Shown in pieces: positions 35,602 to 43,797 of a stretch of DNA of 64,000 nucleotides. Under the pieces are notes generated by a model. It did no database searches. It saw nothing but the letters and a program-made list of their open reading frames with translations, and had not been told where the DNA came from. The DNA lies in NCBI RefSeq assembly GCF_016899755.1, contig NZ_JACJJC010000006.1:1-64000 (forward strand), in the 5' to 3' direction. Within the stretch, counting starts at the first letter, position 1. Every line of letters starts with the position of its first letter. The stretch is from Sutterella massiliensis (GTDB taxonomy: Bacteria > Pseudomonadota > Gammaproteobacteria > Burkholderiales > Burkholderiaceae_F). A program made the translations under genes and the position numbers.

Positions 35602-36447
35602 TTACTTCGAGAGCATGACCGCGAGCATGATCCACGTTGCGGCCGGCAGCACCGGCAGCGACGCGTCAAGACGGTCGAAGAAGCCCCCGTGCCCAGGCAG
35701 CAGATTTGAAGAGTCCTTGATGCCCGCCAAGCGCTTGAGCATCGACTCCCAGAGGTCGCCCGCAATCGAGAGCGCCACGAGAAGCGCGAGCGTAACGACG
35801 CCCCAGAAGAAGCCCGCCTGGTCAAAGAGGAAGTTCGTGAAGACGTTGTTCTGATCGCAGAACCAGTACGTGAGAAGGAAGAAGACGATCACGATCACGT
35901 AAGCGCCGATCGCGCCTTCCCAAGTCTTCTTCGGAGAAATCGCCGTGCACATCTTGTGCTTGCCCCAGGCGCGACCGCAGAAGTAGGCGGAAATATCTGC
36001 GCCCCAGACAATGAGAAGTACCGAGAGAACAAGCACCCAGTCGCCGATTTCAAAGAGGTAGAGCAGCGACAGGTACGCTGCCGGCACAAACACCACGGCC
36101 GAGAGCAGGCACTGGCGCACCGACACCTTGAAGCCCGTCGAGCGGTGCAGGAGTTCGGCAATGAAGATGGCGAACCAAGCGATCATCACGACGCCGTTCA
36201 CAATGAAGAGGAACCATTCCATGCGCGGCAGCGCGCCCGCCCAGTAAAGCGAAAACTGCGTAACCATTTCCACGGCGGAAACGAGCGCAGCCGGCACGGG
36301 CCCCAAGTTCCCGATGCGAAGCCACTCGTAGAGCGCGAGGCCGAAGCCCACGGCCATTACGCCGGCAAAGCAGAGCGGTCCCGCCCAGACGGAAAAGCAC
36401 AAAATGACGAGCAGGACGAACGCCGTAATCACGCGAAGCATCAGCAT
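35602..36447 (-). CDS. cdsA: Phosphatidate cytidylyltransferase
   Basis: A 281-residue polytopic inner-membrane enzyme making CDP-diacylglycerol for phospholipid synthesis. About eight hydrophobic segments are visible. The family signature runs through 'GADISAYFCGRAWGKHKMC', 'ISPKKTWEGAIG' and 'GDLWESMLKRLAGIKDSSNLLPGHGG' (quoted in pieces), giving the catalytic Asp and Lys residues. I choose the ATG at 36447 with AAGGA at ten bases; a further 22 codons are open upstream. It follows uppS in the conserved order and is followed by yigZ instead of dxr. Confidence 0.95.
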   Translation of the reverse strand: MLMLRVITAFVLLVILCFSVWAGPLCFAGVMAVGFGLALYEWLRIGNLGPVPAALVSAVEMVTQFSLYWAGALPRMEWFLFIVNGVVMIAWFAIFIAELLHRSTGFKVSVRQCLLSAVVFVPAAYLSLLYLFEIGDWVLVLSVLLIVWGADISAYFCGRAWGKHKMCTAISPKKTWEGAIGAYVIVIVFFLLTYWFCDQNNVFTNFLFDQAGFFWGVVTLALLVALSIAGDLWESMLKRLAGIKDSSNLLPGHGGFFDRLDASLPVLPAATWIMLAVMLSK

Positions 36448-36639
36448 CGGAGAGAAATCCTTTTCGAAAACGGGAAGCGCCGCCGAGGGTTGACGGGGCG
36501 GATTCCGCAGCAAGTGATCTCGGGAATTTTAGCGAAAAGGACGTCGCTCTTGCGTAAAAAGGCATGGACACGCCTCGCGCGTACGCCTGTCGGGCCGAAC
36601 GGCGTACGTACGAGGCTTTTGAGATTTGTGTGATCGAAA

Positions 36640-37362
36640 TCAGCCCGCCGTTCCTCGCACCTGCTCGCTCGTCATGCCGAAGCGCCGCTCGCGCCCTTCG
36701 TACCAAGCCAGCGCCTCATCGAGGTGCGCGGCGCTGAAGTCGGGCCAGAGGCAGTCGGAGAAATAGATTTCCGCATAGGCCGCCTGCCAGAGCAGGAAAT
36801 TCGAAATGCGCTGCTCGCCGCCGGTGCGGATGAGGAGATCGACGTCGCCGTCGGGCGCAGTCGCGAGTTTCTGCGCGATCGCCTCGGGCGTGATGGGAAG
36901 CCCCTCGGCCGCAAGCGCCGATGCCGCGCGGCACATGTCCCAGCGACCGCCGTAATTGGCCGCCACGTTGAGACGCATGCGCGTTCCAGCCGCAGTCGCG
37001 CGCTCGGTCTGCGCAATCGCCGTCTTCACGTCCTCGGGAAAAGGCTCGAGTTCGCCCACGATCCGAAGCGACACCCCGGCATCGATCAGACGCGTGCGCC
37101 AGTCTCGCAGGGCCACGGCAAATAGACGCATGAGCATGTTCACTTCTGCTGCCGGCCGGCGCCAGTTTTCGCTCGAAAAGGCAAAGACCGTCAGCACCTT
37201 TACGCCGCGCTCGGCCGCGCGTTCAACGAGTCGGTGAAGCGCCTGCACGCCCTGTCGGTGTCCCTCCGCGCGAGGCAAGTGGCGCGCTTTGGCCCAGCGG
37301 CCGTTGCCGTCCATGATGACAGCGAGGTGGTGCGGAATGTCGGAGCCGGTGTGCAAAGACAT
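36640..37362 (-). CDS. uppS: Undecaprenyl diphosphate synthase
   Basis: A 240-residue cis-prenyltransferase that builds the C55 lipid carrier for peptidoglycan and O-antigen. It begins 'DIPHHLAVIMDGNGRWAKAR', with the catalytic Asp and Asn, continues with 'FAFSSENWRRP' and 'LNVAANYGGRWD', and ends with 'LLIRTGGEQRISNFLLWQ' and 'YFSDCLWPDF', the conserved pyrophosphate- and Mg-binding segments. The start is ATG 37362; an open frame from an upstream TTG is less likely. It sits between frr and cdsA. Confidence 0.97.
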   Translation of the reverse strand: MSLHTGSDIPHHLAVIMDGNGRWAKARHLPRAEGHRQGVQALHRLVERAAERGVKVLTVFAFSSENWRRPAAEVNMLMRLFAVALRDWRTRLIDAGVSLRIVGELEPFPEDVKTAIAQTERATAAGTRMRLNVAANYGGRWDMCRAASALAAEGLPITPEAIAQKLATAPDGDVDLLIRTGGEQRISNFLLWQAAYAEIYFSDCLWPDFSAAHLDEALAWYEGRERRFGMTSEQVRGTAG

Positions 37363-37504
37363 GGGTGCAGCAAAGTCGAAAGATTTTTTGACGGGCAAGC
37401 AGTGTAGCAAAGCTCAACCGCGCCCCCTTTCGGAAGCGCTCGAGCAGTTCGCAACGAAAAGTTGCGCCAGACCACACTGCCAAACCGAGAAAAATCGCAA
37501 ATGG

Positions 37505-37545
37505 AAAAGCCCGCACGAGCGCGGCTTCACGCTCGAAACGGGCTT
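37505..37545 (-). terminator. Hairpin terminator after frr
   Basis: On the minus strand the outer AAGCCCG/CGGGCTT and inner CGAGCG/CGCTCG arms form a long stem followed by TTTTCC. A second small hairpin (AAGGCCGC/GCGGCCTT, 37567-37588) lies between it and the frr stop codon. Confidence 0.55.
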
Positions 37546-37593
37546 CTTTCGGCCAATCGTGGATGCAAGGCCGCACAGTCGCGGCCTTTCGTC

Positions 37594-38154
37594 TTAGACC
37601 GTCATGATTTCCTTTTCCTTGGCTTCAAGGACCTTGTCGATTTCGGCAACAAAGCGGTCCGTGAGCTTCTGGATTTCGGTTTCGAAACGGCGCTGATCGT
37701 CTTCGGAAATTTCCTTGTCCTTGCAGGCGCGTTCGACGTAGCTGTTGGCGTCGCGGCGCAGATTGCGAACGGCAACCTTGGCGTCTTCGCTGAAGCCCTT
37801 GACGATCTTCGTGAGTTCGCGGCGGCGCTCTTCGTTGAGCGGGGGCAGCGGCACGCGGATGAGGTCGCCCGAGGTCGCGGGATTGAGACCGAGATCGGAT
37901 TCGCGGATCGCCTTTTCGCAAACCTTGATCATGCTCTTTTCCCACGGCTGAACCGTGAGGGTGTGCGCATCGCCCACACCGATCTGCGAGACCTGGTTGA
38001 GCGGGGTCGGGCAGCCGTAGTAGTCGACCTTGATGTGGTCGAGCAGCGCCGGGCTCGCGCGCCCGGTACGGATCTTCGTGAATTCTTCGCGCAGGGCTTC
38101 AACCGTGCGGCCCATCTTGAATTCGGTCTGCTGGAGATGTTCGGCAGCTGTCAT
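37594..38154 (-). CDS. frr: Ribosome recycling factor
   Basis: A 186-residue factor that splits post-termination ribosomes together with EF-G. Its sequence follows the family throughout: '[21 protein letters not shown]', 'TPLNQVSQI', '[11 protein letters not shown]' and '[16 protein letters not shown]', with long helices 1 and 3. GGAG precedes the ATG. pyrH lies upstream on the same strand across 212 bases, the conserved pyrH-frr order. Confidence 0.98.
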   Translation of the reverse strand: MTAAEHLQQTEFKMGRTVEALREEFTKIRTGRASPALLDHIKVDYYGCPTPLNQVSQIGVGDAHTLTVQPWEKSMIKVCEKAIRESDLGLNPATSGDLIRVPLPPLNEERRRELTKIVKGFSEDAKVAVRNLRRDANSYVERACKDKEISEDDQRRFETEIQKLTDRFVAEIDKVLEAKEKEIMTV

Positions 38155-38317
38155 TTTTTGGATTTCTCCGGGAATTGAGCCGACGGCGGCAAGGCCCCGA
38201 GGCCTCGAGCGGCCCGCTCATTGAAAACGCTTGCGGCCGACGAAGTCCCGTTGGAACCGCGCTTCTTCGGCCGAATCGCTCGAATAAAGGATTCTTTTGC
38301 TTGCATTCGATACGAAA

Positions 38318-38340
38318 CGAGCCGGCATGCAGCCGGCTCG
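38318..38340 (-). terminator. Hairpin after pyrH
   Basis: CGAGCCGGC (38318-38326) and GCCGGCTCG (38332-38340) pair exactly around a 5-base loop, followed by TTTCG on the minus strand. The short T-tract suggests partial termination between pyrH and frr. Confidence 0.45.
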
Positions 38341-38366
38341 CTCGTCGGATGTGCATGAAAGAGATT

Positions 38367-39104
38367 TTAGCAGTGAACCAGCGTGCCTTCCTTCTCGCCG
38401 AGGAGCACGCGCTTCAGAGCACCCTTCTTGTTGATGTTGAAGACCTTGATCGGAAGGCCCTGTTCGCGGCAGAGCGCAAAGGCGGTCGCGTCCATCACCT
38501 TGAGATTCGAACGAAGGGCATGGTCGAACGTGATTTCGTCATACATCGTCGCCGTCGGATCCTTCTTCGGATCGTTCGTGTAGATGCCGTCGACCTTCGT
38601 CGCCTTCAGAACGACGTCCGCACCGATTTCCGCACCGCGCAGCGCCGCGGTCGTATCGGTCGTCATGAAGGGGTTGCCCGTACCGGCGGCGAAGATCACG
38701 ACGCGGCCGAGGCGCAGATGACGAAGGGCCTTGCCGCGGATGTAGGGTTCGGCCACCTGCTCGATATGAAGCGCCGACTGCACGCGCGCTTCGACGCCGT
38801 TGTTGCGGCAGCAGTCCTGAAGCGCCATCGCGTTCATGACGGTCGCGAGCATCCCCATGTAGTCGCCCGTAGCGCGGTCCATACCGGTCGCACCGAGCGC
38901 AACGCCGCGGAAGATGTTGCCGCCGCCCACCACGATGCCGATTTCGACGCCGAGATCGACGACACTCTTGATTTCCTCAACCATGCGCTGCAGAACGGCG
39001 CGATTGATACCGAAGGCGTCGTCGCCCATCAGGGCTTCGCCGGAGAGTTTCAGAAGAATGCGCTTATAAACGGGCTTCAGGGTTTCTTCTTTCTGCTGAT
39101 CCAT
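38367..39104 (-). CDS. pyrH: UMP kinase
   Basis: A 245-residue amino-acid-kinase-fold enzyme converting UMP to UDP. It shows '[15 protein letters not shown]', '[16 protein letters not shown]', '[15 protein letters not shown]', '[19 protein letters not shown]' and '[20 protein letters not shown]', all standard. The ATG at 39104 has GGAAG six bases upstream and is preferred over an earlier TTG. It has its own promoter (39181-39209) and is separated from tsf by a strong terminator. Confidence 0.98.
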   Translation of the reverse strand: MDQQKEETLKPVYKRILLKLSGEALMGDDAFGINRAVLQRMVEEIKSVVDLGVEIGIVVGGGNIFRGVALGATGMDRATGDYMGMLATVMNAMALQDCCRNNGVEARVQSALHIEQVAEPYIRGKALRHLRLGRVVIFAAGTGNPFMTTDTTAALRGAEIGADVVLKATKVDGIYTNDPKKDPTATMYDEITFDHALRSNLKVMDATAFALCREQGLPIKVFNINKKGALKRVLLGEKEGTLVHC

Positions 39105-39180
39105 TTTCTGCTTCCGCAATTTAGGAATGTCACATCGGAGCGAAGCGCGTGCTTGCGCGTGCGATTCGCAAATTGCGGAG

Positions 39181-39209
39181 ATTATACGCGCTCAGACTGT
39201 ATGCGTTAA
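39181..39209 (-). promoter_or_regulatory. Probable sigma-70 promoter of pyrH
   Basis: On the minus strand TTAACG (39209-39204) and TATAAT (39186-39181) are separated by exactly 17 bases, directly after the tsf terminator. The -10 box is perfect. Confidence 0.75.
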
Positions 39210-39282
39210 GAGCAACTACCTAGACGATTTTTTTGTTTTCAGCGTGCGTCGTTCGGGTGCCGAAGTCCCGTGTGCCGCATAA

Positions 39283-39325
39283 AGAAAAAACGCAGATCCC
39301 CGCGAGAGAATCTGCGTTTTTTTCT
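39283..39325. terminator. Strong intrinsic terminator after tsf
   Basis: CGCAGAT (39291-39297) pairs with ATCTGCG (39310-39316), with an A-run before and a run of eight T after, giving a T-tract on both strands. On the minus strand it ends the rpsB-tsf transcript. Confidence 0.85.
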
Positions 39326-39396
39326 TCGGTCGCGGTGCCGCTTCGGGAAGCTTCCCTAAGAAGCGGCACGCCCCGGCGATCGAAAGCGCTGTCGAA

Positions 39397-40284
39397 TTAG
39401 GCCTTCTTCGCGGCAGCAGCCTGAGCAGCCACTTCAGCGGCGAAGTCGTCCTGACGCTTTTCGAGGCCTTCGCCCACGACGTAGAGGGCGTAGGCGGCGC
39501 ATTCGGCACCCTTCGACTTGAGGAGGTCGCCCACGGACTGCTTGTCGTTCTTGACGAACGGCTGGTTGACGAGCGTGACTTCCTTCAGGAACTTCTTGAC
39601 GGAACCTTCGGCGATGCGTTCGAGCATGGCTTCGGGCTTGCCGGCTTCGCGAGCCTTTTCGATGGCGATGCGATGTTCGGAAGCGATCAGTTCGGGATCG
39701 ATGCCGGTTTCGTCGATGGCCTTCGGCTTCGAAGCGGCGATGTGCATGGCGACATCGTGCGCGACTTCGTCGTCGCCGCCCTTGATGTCAACGAGCACGC
39801 CGATGCGCGAGCCGTGGACGTAGTTGGCGAGCAGGCCCTGGGCTTCGATGCGTTCGAAGCGGCGGAAGGTCATGTTTTCGCCGATCTTGCCGATAAGCGC
39901 CTTGCGGACGTCTTCGACCGTGCCTTCGCCGAGCGGCAGCGCGGCGAGAGCGGCGAGGTCGGCCGGGGCCTTTTCGGCCACGAGCTTGACGGCGTCCTTG
40001 GCCATCTGGATGAATTCGGGGTTCTTGGCAACGAAGTCCGTTTCGGAGTTGACTTCGAGGATGGCGCCCGTCTTGCGGTCTTCGGAGACGTAGACAACGA
40101 CGACGCCTTCGGCGGTGATGCGGCTAGCAGCCTTGCTCGCCTTGTTGCCGAGCTTGACGCGAAGGATCTCTTCGGCCTTGGCCATGTCGCCGTCGGCTTC
40201 CGTGAGGGCCTTCTTGCATTCCATCATCGGCGCGTCGGTCTTCAGACGCAGTTCCTTGACCATCGCGGCGGTAATAGCAGCCAT
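39397..40284 (-). CDS. tsf: Elongation factor Ts
   Basis: A 295-residue guanine-nucleotide exchange factor for EF-Tu. The N-terminal UBA-like domain ('[28 protein letters not shown]', shown here in motif form) is followed by '[10 protein letters not shown]', the segment that inserts into EF-Tu, and two core subdomains. The ATG at 40284 follows GGGAG. It is 156 bases downstream of rpsB on the same strand, the universal order. Confidence 0.98.
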   Translation of the reverse strand: MAAITAAMVKELRLKTDAPMMECKKALTEADGDMAKAEEILRVKLGNKASKAASRITAEGVVVVYVSEDRKTGAILEVNSETDFVAKNPEFIQMAKDAVKLVAEKAPADLAALAALPLGEGTVEDVRKALIGKIGENMTFRRFERIEAQGLLANYVHGSRIGVLVDIKGGDDEVAHDVAMHIAASKPKAIDETGIDPELIASEHRIAIEKAREAGKPEAMLERIAEGSVKKFLKEVTLVNQPFVKNDKQSVGDLLKSKGAECAAYALYVVGEGLEKRQDDFAAEVAAQAAAAKKA

Positions 40285-40440
40285 GTTCAATCTCCCTGAG
40301 ATAACAGTAGGTAGGTGATGTAAATCTTTTCTGCGAGAAGGGGGCCCGTTTTTGCCAGACCCCCTCCTTCGAACGAGCCGCTCTAGCCGTCATCGGACGG
40401 CGCTCGAGCGGCGCCCAGCTTTCGCTTCGAAGCTTACTGC

Positions 40441-41199
40441 TTATTCGGCAGCCGGAGCTTCTTCAGCGGCCGGCACTTCGACGAATTCTTCTTCAGCGGC
40501 AGCTTCCACGACTTCCGTGGCGCTGTCGGCACGGCCGGCGATGATCGCGTCGGCGATGCCGCTCGCGTAGATCGCGACAGCCTTCGAGGAGTCGTCGTTG
40601 CCCGGGATGACGTAGTCGATGCCTTCGGGGCTGCAGTTCGTGTCGACAACACCGATAACGGGGATGCCGAGCTTCTGCGCTTCCTGGATGGCGATCTTGT
40701 GGTAGCCGACGTCAACGATGAAGAGGGCGTCGGGCAGACCCGTCATTTCCTTGATGCCGCCGATCGACTTGTTGAGCTTGGCGACGTGGCGCTGGAAGTC
40801 AAGCGCTTCCTTCTTCGTGAGCGTGGCAGCCGTGTTGTCTTCGAGCTGCTGCTCCATGTCCTTCAGACGCTTGATCGTGCCGCGCACCGTCTTGAAGTTG
40901 GTGAGCGTGCCGCCGAGCCAGCGCTGGTCAACCCAGCAGCAACCGGCGCGCTGCGCTTCTTCGGCGATGATTTCGCGGCCGCCGCGCTTCGTGTCGACGA
41001 AGAGGATCTTGCCGCCCTGAGCAGCGAGCTGACGGGCAAACTTGCAGGCTTCGTCGAACTTAACAACGGTCTGTTCGAGGTTGATGATGTGAATCTTGTT
41101 GCGGGAGCCGAAGATGTACTGAGCCATCTTCGGGTTCCAGAAACGGGTCTGATGGCCGAAGTGGCAACCCGCTTCGAGCATTTCACGCATGCTGACCAT
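40441..41199 (-). CDS. rpsB: 30S ribosomal protein S2
   Basis: A 252-residue small-subunit protein needed for late 30S assembly and mRNA binding. It starts '[20 protein letters not shown]' and carries '[10 protein letters not shown]', '[18 protein letters not shown]' and '[25 protein letters not shown]' (family segments, quoted as motifs), with an acidic Ala/Glu-rich tail. The ATG at 41199 has GGAG upstream. A good promoter lies at 41414-41443, giving an mRNA leader of about 200 bases, in keeping with autogenous control of rpsB-tsf known in other bacteria. Confidence 0.98.
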   Translation of the reverse strand: MVSMREMLEAGCHFGHQTRFWNPKMAQYIFGSRNKIHIINLEQTVVKFDEACKFARQLAAQGGKILFVDTKRGGREIIAEEAQRAGCCWVDQRWLGGTLTNFKTVRGTIKRLKDMEQQLEDNTAATLTKKEALDFQRHVAKLNKSIGGIKEMTGLPDALFIVDVGYHKIAIQEAQKLGIPVIGVVDTNCSPEGIDYVIPGNDDSSKAVAIYASGIADAIIAGRADSATEVVEAAAEEEFVEVPAAEEAPAAE

Positions 41200-41413
41200 T
41201 TTGAATATCTCCAAGGTTTGGACTGACACGAACGGCAGGAACGGCTCTTTCTTCTTGAAATGAGCGGCACCTCGGGTGCCGTCGTGCGCTGATTTTCCCT
41301 TGGGCCGCAAGCCCTCGGGGGTTGATTTGCAAACACCGACTTCGAGCGCCGCATCGCTCTCGGGAGTAAAAGCACCCGAATGGCAAACGCTTAGCACCGA
41401 AATCAGGCGCCGA

Positions 41414-41443
41414 ATTGTACCGAGAAGCGCCGAACGTTTTCAA
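41414..41443 (-). promoter_or_regulatory. Sigma-70 promoter of rpsB-tsf
   Basis: On the minus strand TTGAAA (41443-41438) and TACAAT (41419-41414) are 18 bases apart; each box matches the consensus at five of six positions. It follows the terminator of the upstream gene. Confidence 0.75.
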
Positions 41444-41488
41444 GCTCGCGCACAAGTTTTTTTGCGAGTGCCGAACACCGCGTCCGGC

Positions 41489-41527
41489 AAAAAGCCCGCC
41501 CGCAGGCGGGTGCACTGCGGACGGGCT
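41489..41527 (-). terminator. Intrinsic terminator after the first OB-fold gene
   Basis: The 13-base arms AGCCCGCCCGCAG (41493-41505) and CTGCGGACGGGCT (41515-41527) pair with a single G-T pair, and on the minus strand TTTTTGCC follows. Confidence 0.7.
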
Positions 41528-41554
41528 GACTCTTTGAAGCCGCTAAACCTGAAA

Positions 41555-41950
41555 TCAGAGAGGCTTCGCACGAATCACGTCGAGCTTGATCCACTCTTTG
41601 TAGCGGTCAACCTCTGCCTCAATTTCGACGGGCTTGTCTTTGACGATCATCGTCCAGTCGTTGTCGTCGTCGAGTTCGGCGCGAATCGTGCCGCCCGCTT
41701 CGTCGACAAATTCGTATTTGTCGTCCTCAATGTGCTTCGTGAAGCGCCCGCGCAGACGAACGACGTCTTCGTCGCGGCCGGCTTCGAGTACTTTGGCGAC
41801 CGTCGTCATCCCGCTCAACCCGGGCTGCGCGGCTGTCTGGGCGCCAAAGCCCTGGGGGCCGGCAGCATACGCGCCCGAGGCGCCGAAAGCAAGAAGAAGC
41901 GAAGCGCCGAAGGCAGCGAGCGCAGTCTTGGTGCGGTTGTTCTGAATCAT
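41555..41950 (-). CDS. Periplasmic OB-fold stress protein (YgiW/YdeI, BOF family), copy 1
   Basis: A 131-residue exported protein. The signal peptide ends near 'GAYA-A' at residue 26. A short Gly/Pro linker 'GPQGFG' follows and then the bacterial OB-fold domain: 'TTVAKVLEAGRDEDVVRLRGRF', 'KYEFVDEAGGTIRAELDDD' and 'VEIEAEVDRYKEWIKLDV' (family segments). E. coli YgiW and Salmonella YdeI and VisP are relatives linked to peroxide, acid and polymyxin tolerance. The ATG at 41950 follows AAGGA. It lies 112 bases downstream of a close paralogue. Confidence 0.88.
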   Translation of the reverse strand: MIQNNRTKTALAAFGASLLLAFGASGAYAAGPQGFGAQTAAQPGLSGMTTVAKVLEAGRDEDVVRLRGRFTKHIEDDKYEFVDEAGGTIRAELDDDNDWTMIVKDKPVEIEAEVDRYKEWIKLDVIRAKPL

Positions 41951-42062
41951 CGTGCGTTGTCCTTTTTCAAAAGTGTCTCGGTCGACGCCCTGACCGGAAG
42001 GCCGCACCGGACTCACGGCGCGCTTTCCCGTCGGGCTGTAAAGCAGTACTCAAAAGCGCTCC

Positions 42063-42467
42063 TTACTTAAGGGGACGCGCCGACTTCACATCAAGCTCGG
42101 TGCTCGTCCAGTCGCGGTCGATTTCGGCGCGAATTTCAACGGGCGCATCCTTCACGATCATCGACCAGTCGCGGTCGTCATCGAGCTCGGCCGTGATCGC
42201 GTCGCCCTTTTCGTCGACGAACTCGTACTTGTCGCTCTTGATGAGATTCGTGAACTTGCCGCGCAGAACGACGACCTGATCGTCTTTGCCGTTGGCAAGG
42301 ATGTCGGCAACGGTCGTTGCGGCCGGTTCAAACCCCTGGGGCGCCCCTGCCGGCGCGGTACCCGAAGCGGCGCCGAAGCCCGAGGGGCCCGCAGCCTGAG
42401 CGGCGGCAGCGCAGAACAGCGTGGCGGCGAACGTGGCGGCAAGCGCGGCGGCAAACTTCTTCGTCAT
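42063..42467 (-). CDS. Periplasmic OB-fold stress protein (YgiW/YdeI, BOF family), copy 2
   Basis: A 134-residue paralogue of the previous gene, with the same layout: a signal peptide ending near 'AAQA-A', a linker 'GPSGFGAASG', then 'TTVADILANGKDDQVVVLRGKF' and 'KYEFVDEKGDAITAELDDD' (family segments). The two proteins agree over most of the domain, which points to a local tandem duplication followed by divergence of signal peptide and linker. GAGGAAAG precedes the ATG at 42467. A direct repeat at 42615-42630 lies upstream. Confidence 0.88.
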   Translation of the reverse strand: MTKKFAAALAATFAATLFCAAAAQAAGPSGFGAASGTAPAGAPQGFEPAATTVADILANGKDDQVVVLRGKFTNLIKSDKYEFVDEKGDAITAELDDDRDWSMIVKDAPVEIRAEIDRDWTSTELDVKSARPLK

Positions 42468-42887
42468 TTTTCTTTCCTCTTTTTTGCGTTCGGGCGCGAG
42501 CGCCCGGTTTGTCGATTCGGCGTGGCGCGGAGTGCGATCGCTTCCAGGCATCTCACAGCGTTTCTCGTCGCATCCGCGTCGTTTTCTTCATGCTTTGCAG
42601 TCTAGGGATCGAAAATTAGAAAGGAATTAGGCTTGACTGAGCGAAGACTTAGAGAAAGCCTTGAAAAGTAACCTCGCCGCGGGACGCTTACAATGTCGGG
42701 CACCACGCATGTGCCGTTAGAAGCGCCCGCCGCTATTCGACCTCGCTCGAACCGGCGCTTCCTCACGGTGCTCCCGCTTTTCCAAGGGGCGGCCTGCGCC
42801 GAGTGCCCGAACGCCGTTTTCGCGCGGCATGTTCGCGCCTTGCCGCACTTGAAGCTGCGCCCCGTTTATTTGTTTCGATTGAAAACC
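42468..42887. promoter_or_regulatory. Divergent intergenic region between OB-fold pair and map
   Basis: A 420-base gap without a convincing gene (the map frame stays open upstream but without a ribosome site). It contains the direct repeat ATTAG-N6-ATTAG (42615-42630), an AT-richer patch around 42600-42670 and a TACAAT hexamer at 42689-42694 that may be the -10 box of map. Confidence 0.4.
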
Positions 42888-43712
42888 ATGGCTATCAATA
42901 TCAAAACCGCCGAAGACATTGCCGGTCTGCGCGTCGCGGGCCGCCTCGCTTCGGAACTTCTCGACTACCTCACCCCGTTCGTGAAGCCGGGCGTCACCAC
43001 GGCAGAGCTCGACAAACTCGCCTACGACTACACCGTGAACGTGCAGAAGTGCATTCCGGCCTGCCTCGGCTACCAGCCCGAAGGCATGACGCCCTATCCG
43101 GCGACGACCTGCATTTCGATCAACCACGTCGTCTGCCACGGCATCCCGAGCGAAAAGAAGCTCAAGGCGGGCGACATCGTCAACATCGACGTCACGAGCA
43201 TCAAGGACGGCTACCACGGCGACACCTCGCGCATGTTCGTGGTCGGCAAGCCCACGATCGCCGGCAAGCGCTTGGCGCAGCTCGCCTTTGAGATCATGTG
43301 GGCGGGCATCGACGTCGTGAAGCCCGGCGCGCATTTCAACGACATCGGCGTCGCCTGCCAGGCCTATGCCGACCGCAACGGCGTTTCGGTCGTTCGCGAC
43401 TACGGCGGCCACGGCATCGGCAAGGGCTTCCACGAAGAGCCCCACGTCAACCACTTCCCCGTCAACCGTCCGACCGCCGTGATGGAGCCGGGCATGGTCT
43501 TCACGGTCGAGCCCATGGTGAATGCGGGGCGCTACGGCGTCACGATGCTCGGCGACGGCTGGACCGTCGTCACGCGCGACCGTTCGCTTTCCGCGCAGTG
43601 GGAGCACATGGTGCTCGTCACGGAAACGGGCTACGACATCCTGACGGTGAGTAAGGGCACGCAGGCGCCGCCTGCCTTCGTGAAGGGCTGGAAGCTGCCG
43701 ACCTTCGACTGA
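42888..43712 (+). CDS. map: Type I methionine aminopeptidase
   Basis: A 274-residue dinuclear metalloenzyme that removes the initiator methionine. Metal ligands appear in the normal order: Asp in 'VNIDVTSIKDGYHGDTSRMF' (two Asp), His in 'GHGIGKGFHEEPHV', Glu in 'FTVEPMVNAG' and a late Glu in 'QWEHMVLVTETG'. The ATG at 42888 ('AINIKTAEDIAGLR') fits homologues. It precedes glnD by 85 bases, the usual betaproteobacterial pair, but rpsB, often divergent next door, is separated by the OB-fold duplicates. Confidence 0.97.
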   Translation: MAINIKTAEDIAGLRVAGRLASELLDYLTPFVKPGVTTAELDKLAYDYTVNVQKCIPACLGYQPEGMTPYPATTCISINHVVCHGIPSEKKLKAGDIVNIDVTSIKDGYHGDTSRMFVVGKPTIAGKRLAQLAFEIMWAGIDVVKPGAHFNDIGVACQAYADRNGVSVVRDYGGHGIGKGFHEEPHVNHFPVNRPTAVMEPGMVFTVEPMVNAGRYGVTMLGDGWTVVTRDRSLSAQWEHMVLVTETGYDILTVSKGTQAPPAFVKGWKLPTFD

Positions 43713-43797
43713 GCGCAGTCCGAACAACGCACCCAATTGGCGCCGCCCGGCCGTCCGGGCAGGCCGCTGCCGCCCAAGCCGACGTCCGAGGTTCCTC

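Larger units (their letters stand above)
41200..41554. other. 355-base gap: rpsB promoter, leader and upstream terminator
   Basis: From right to left this stretch holds the 3' hairpin of the OB-fold gene (41489-41527), the rpsB promoter (41414-41443) and a leader of about 208 bases. I see no gene in it. Confidence 0.6.
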
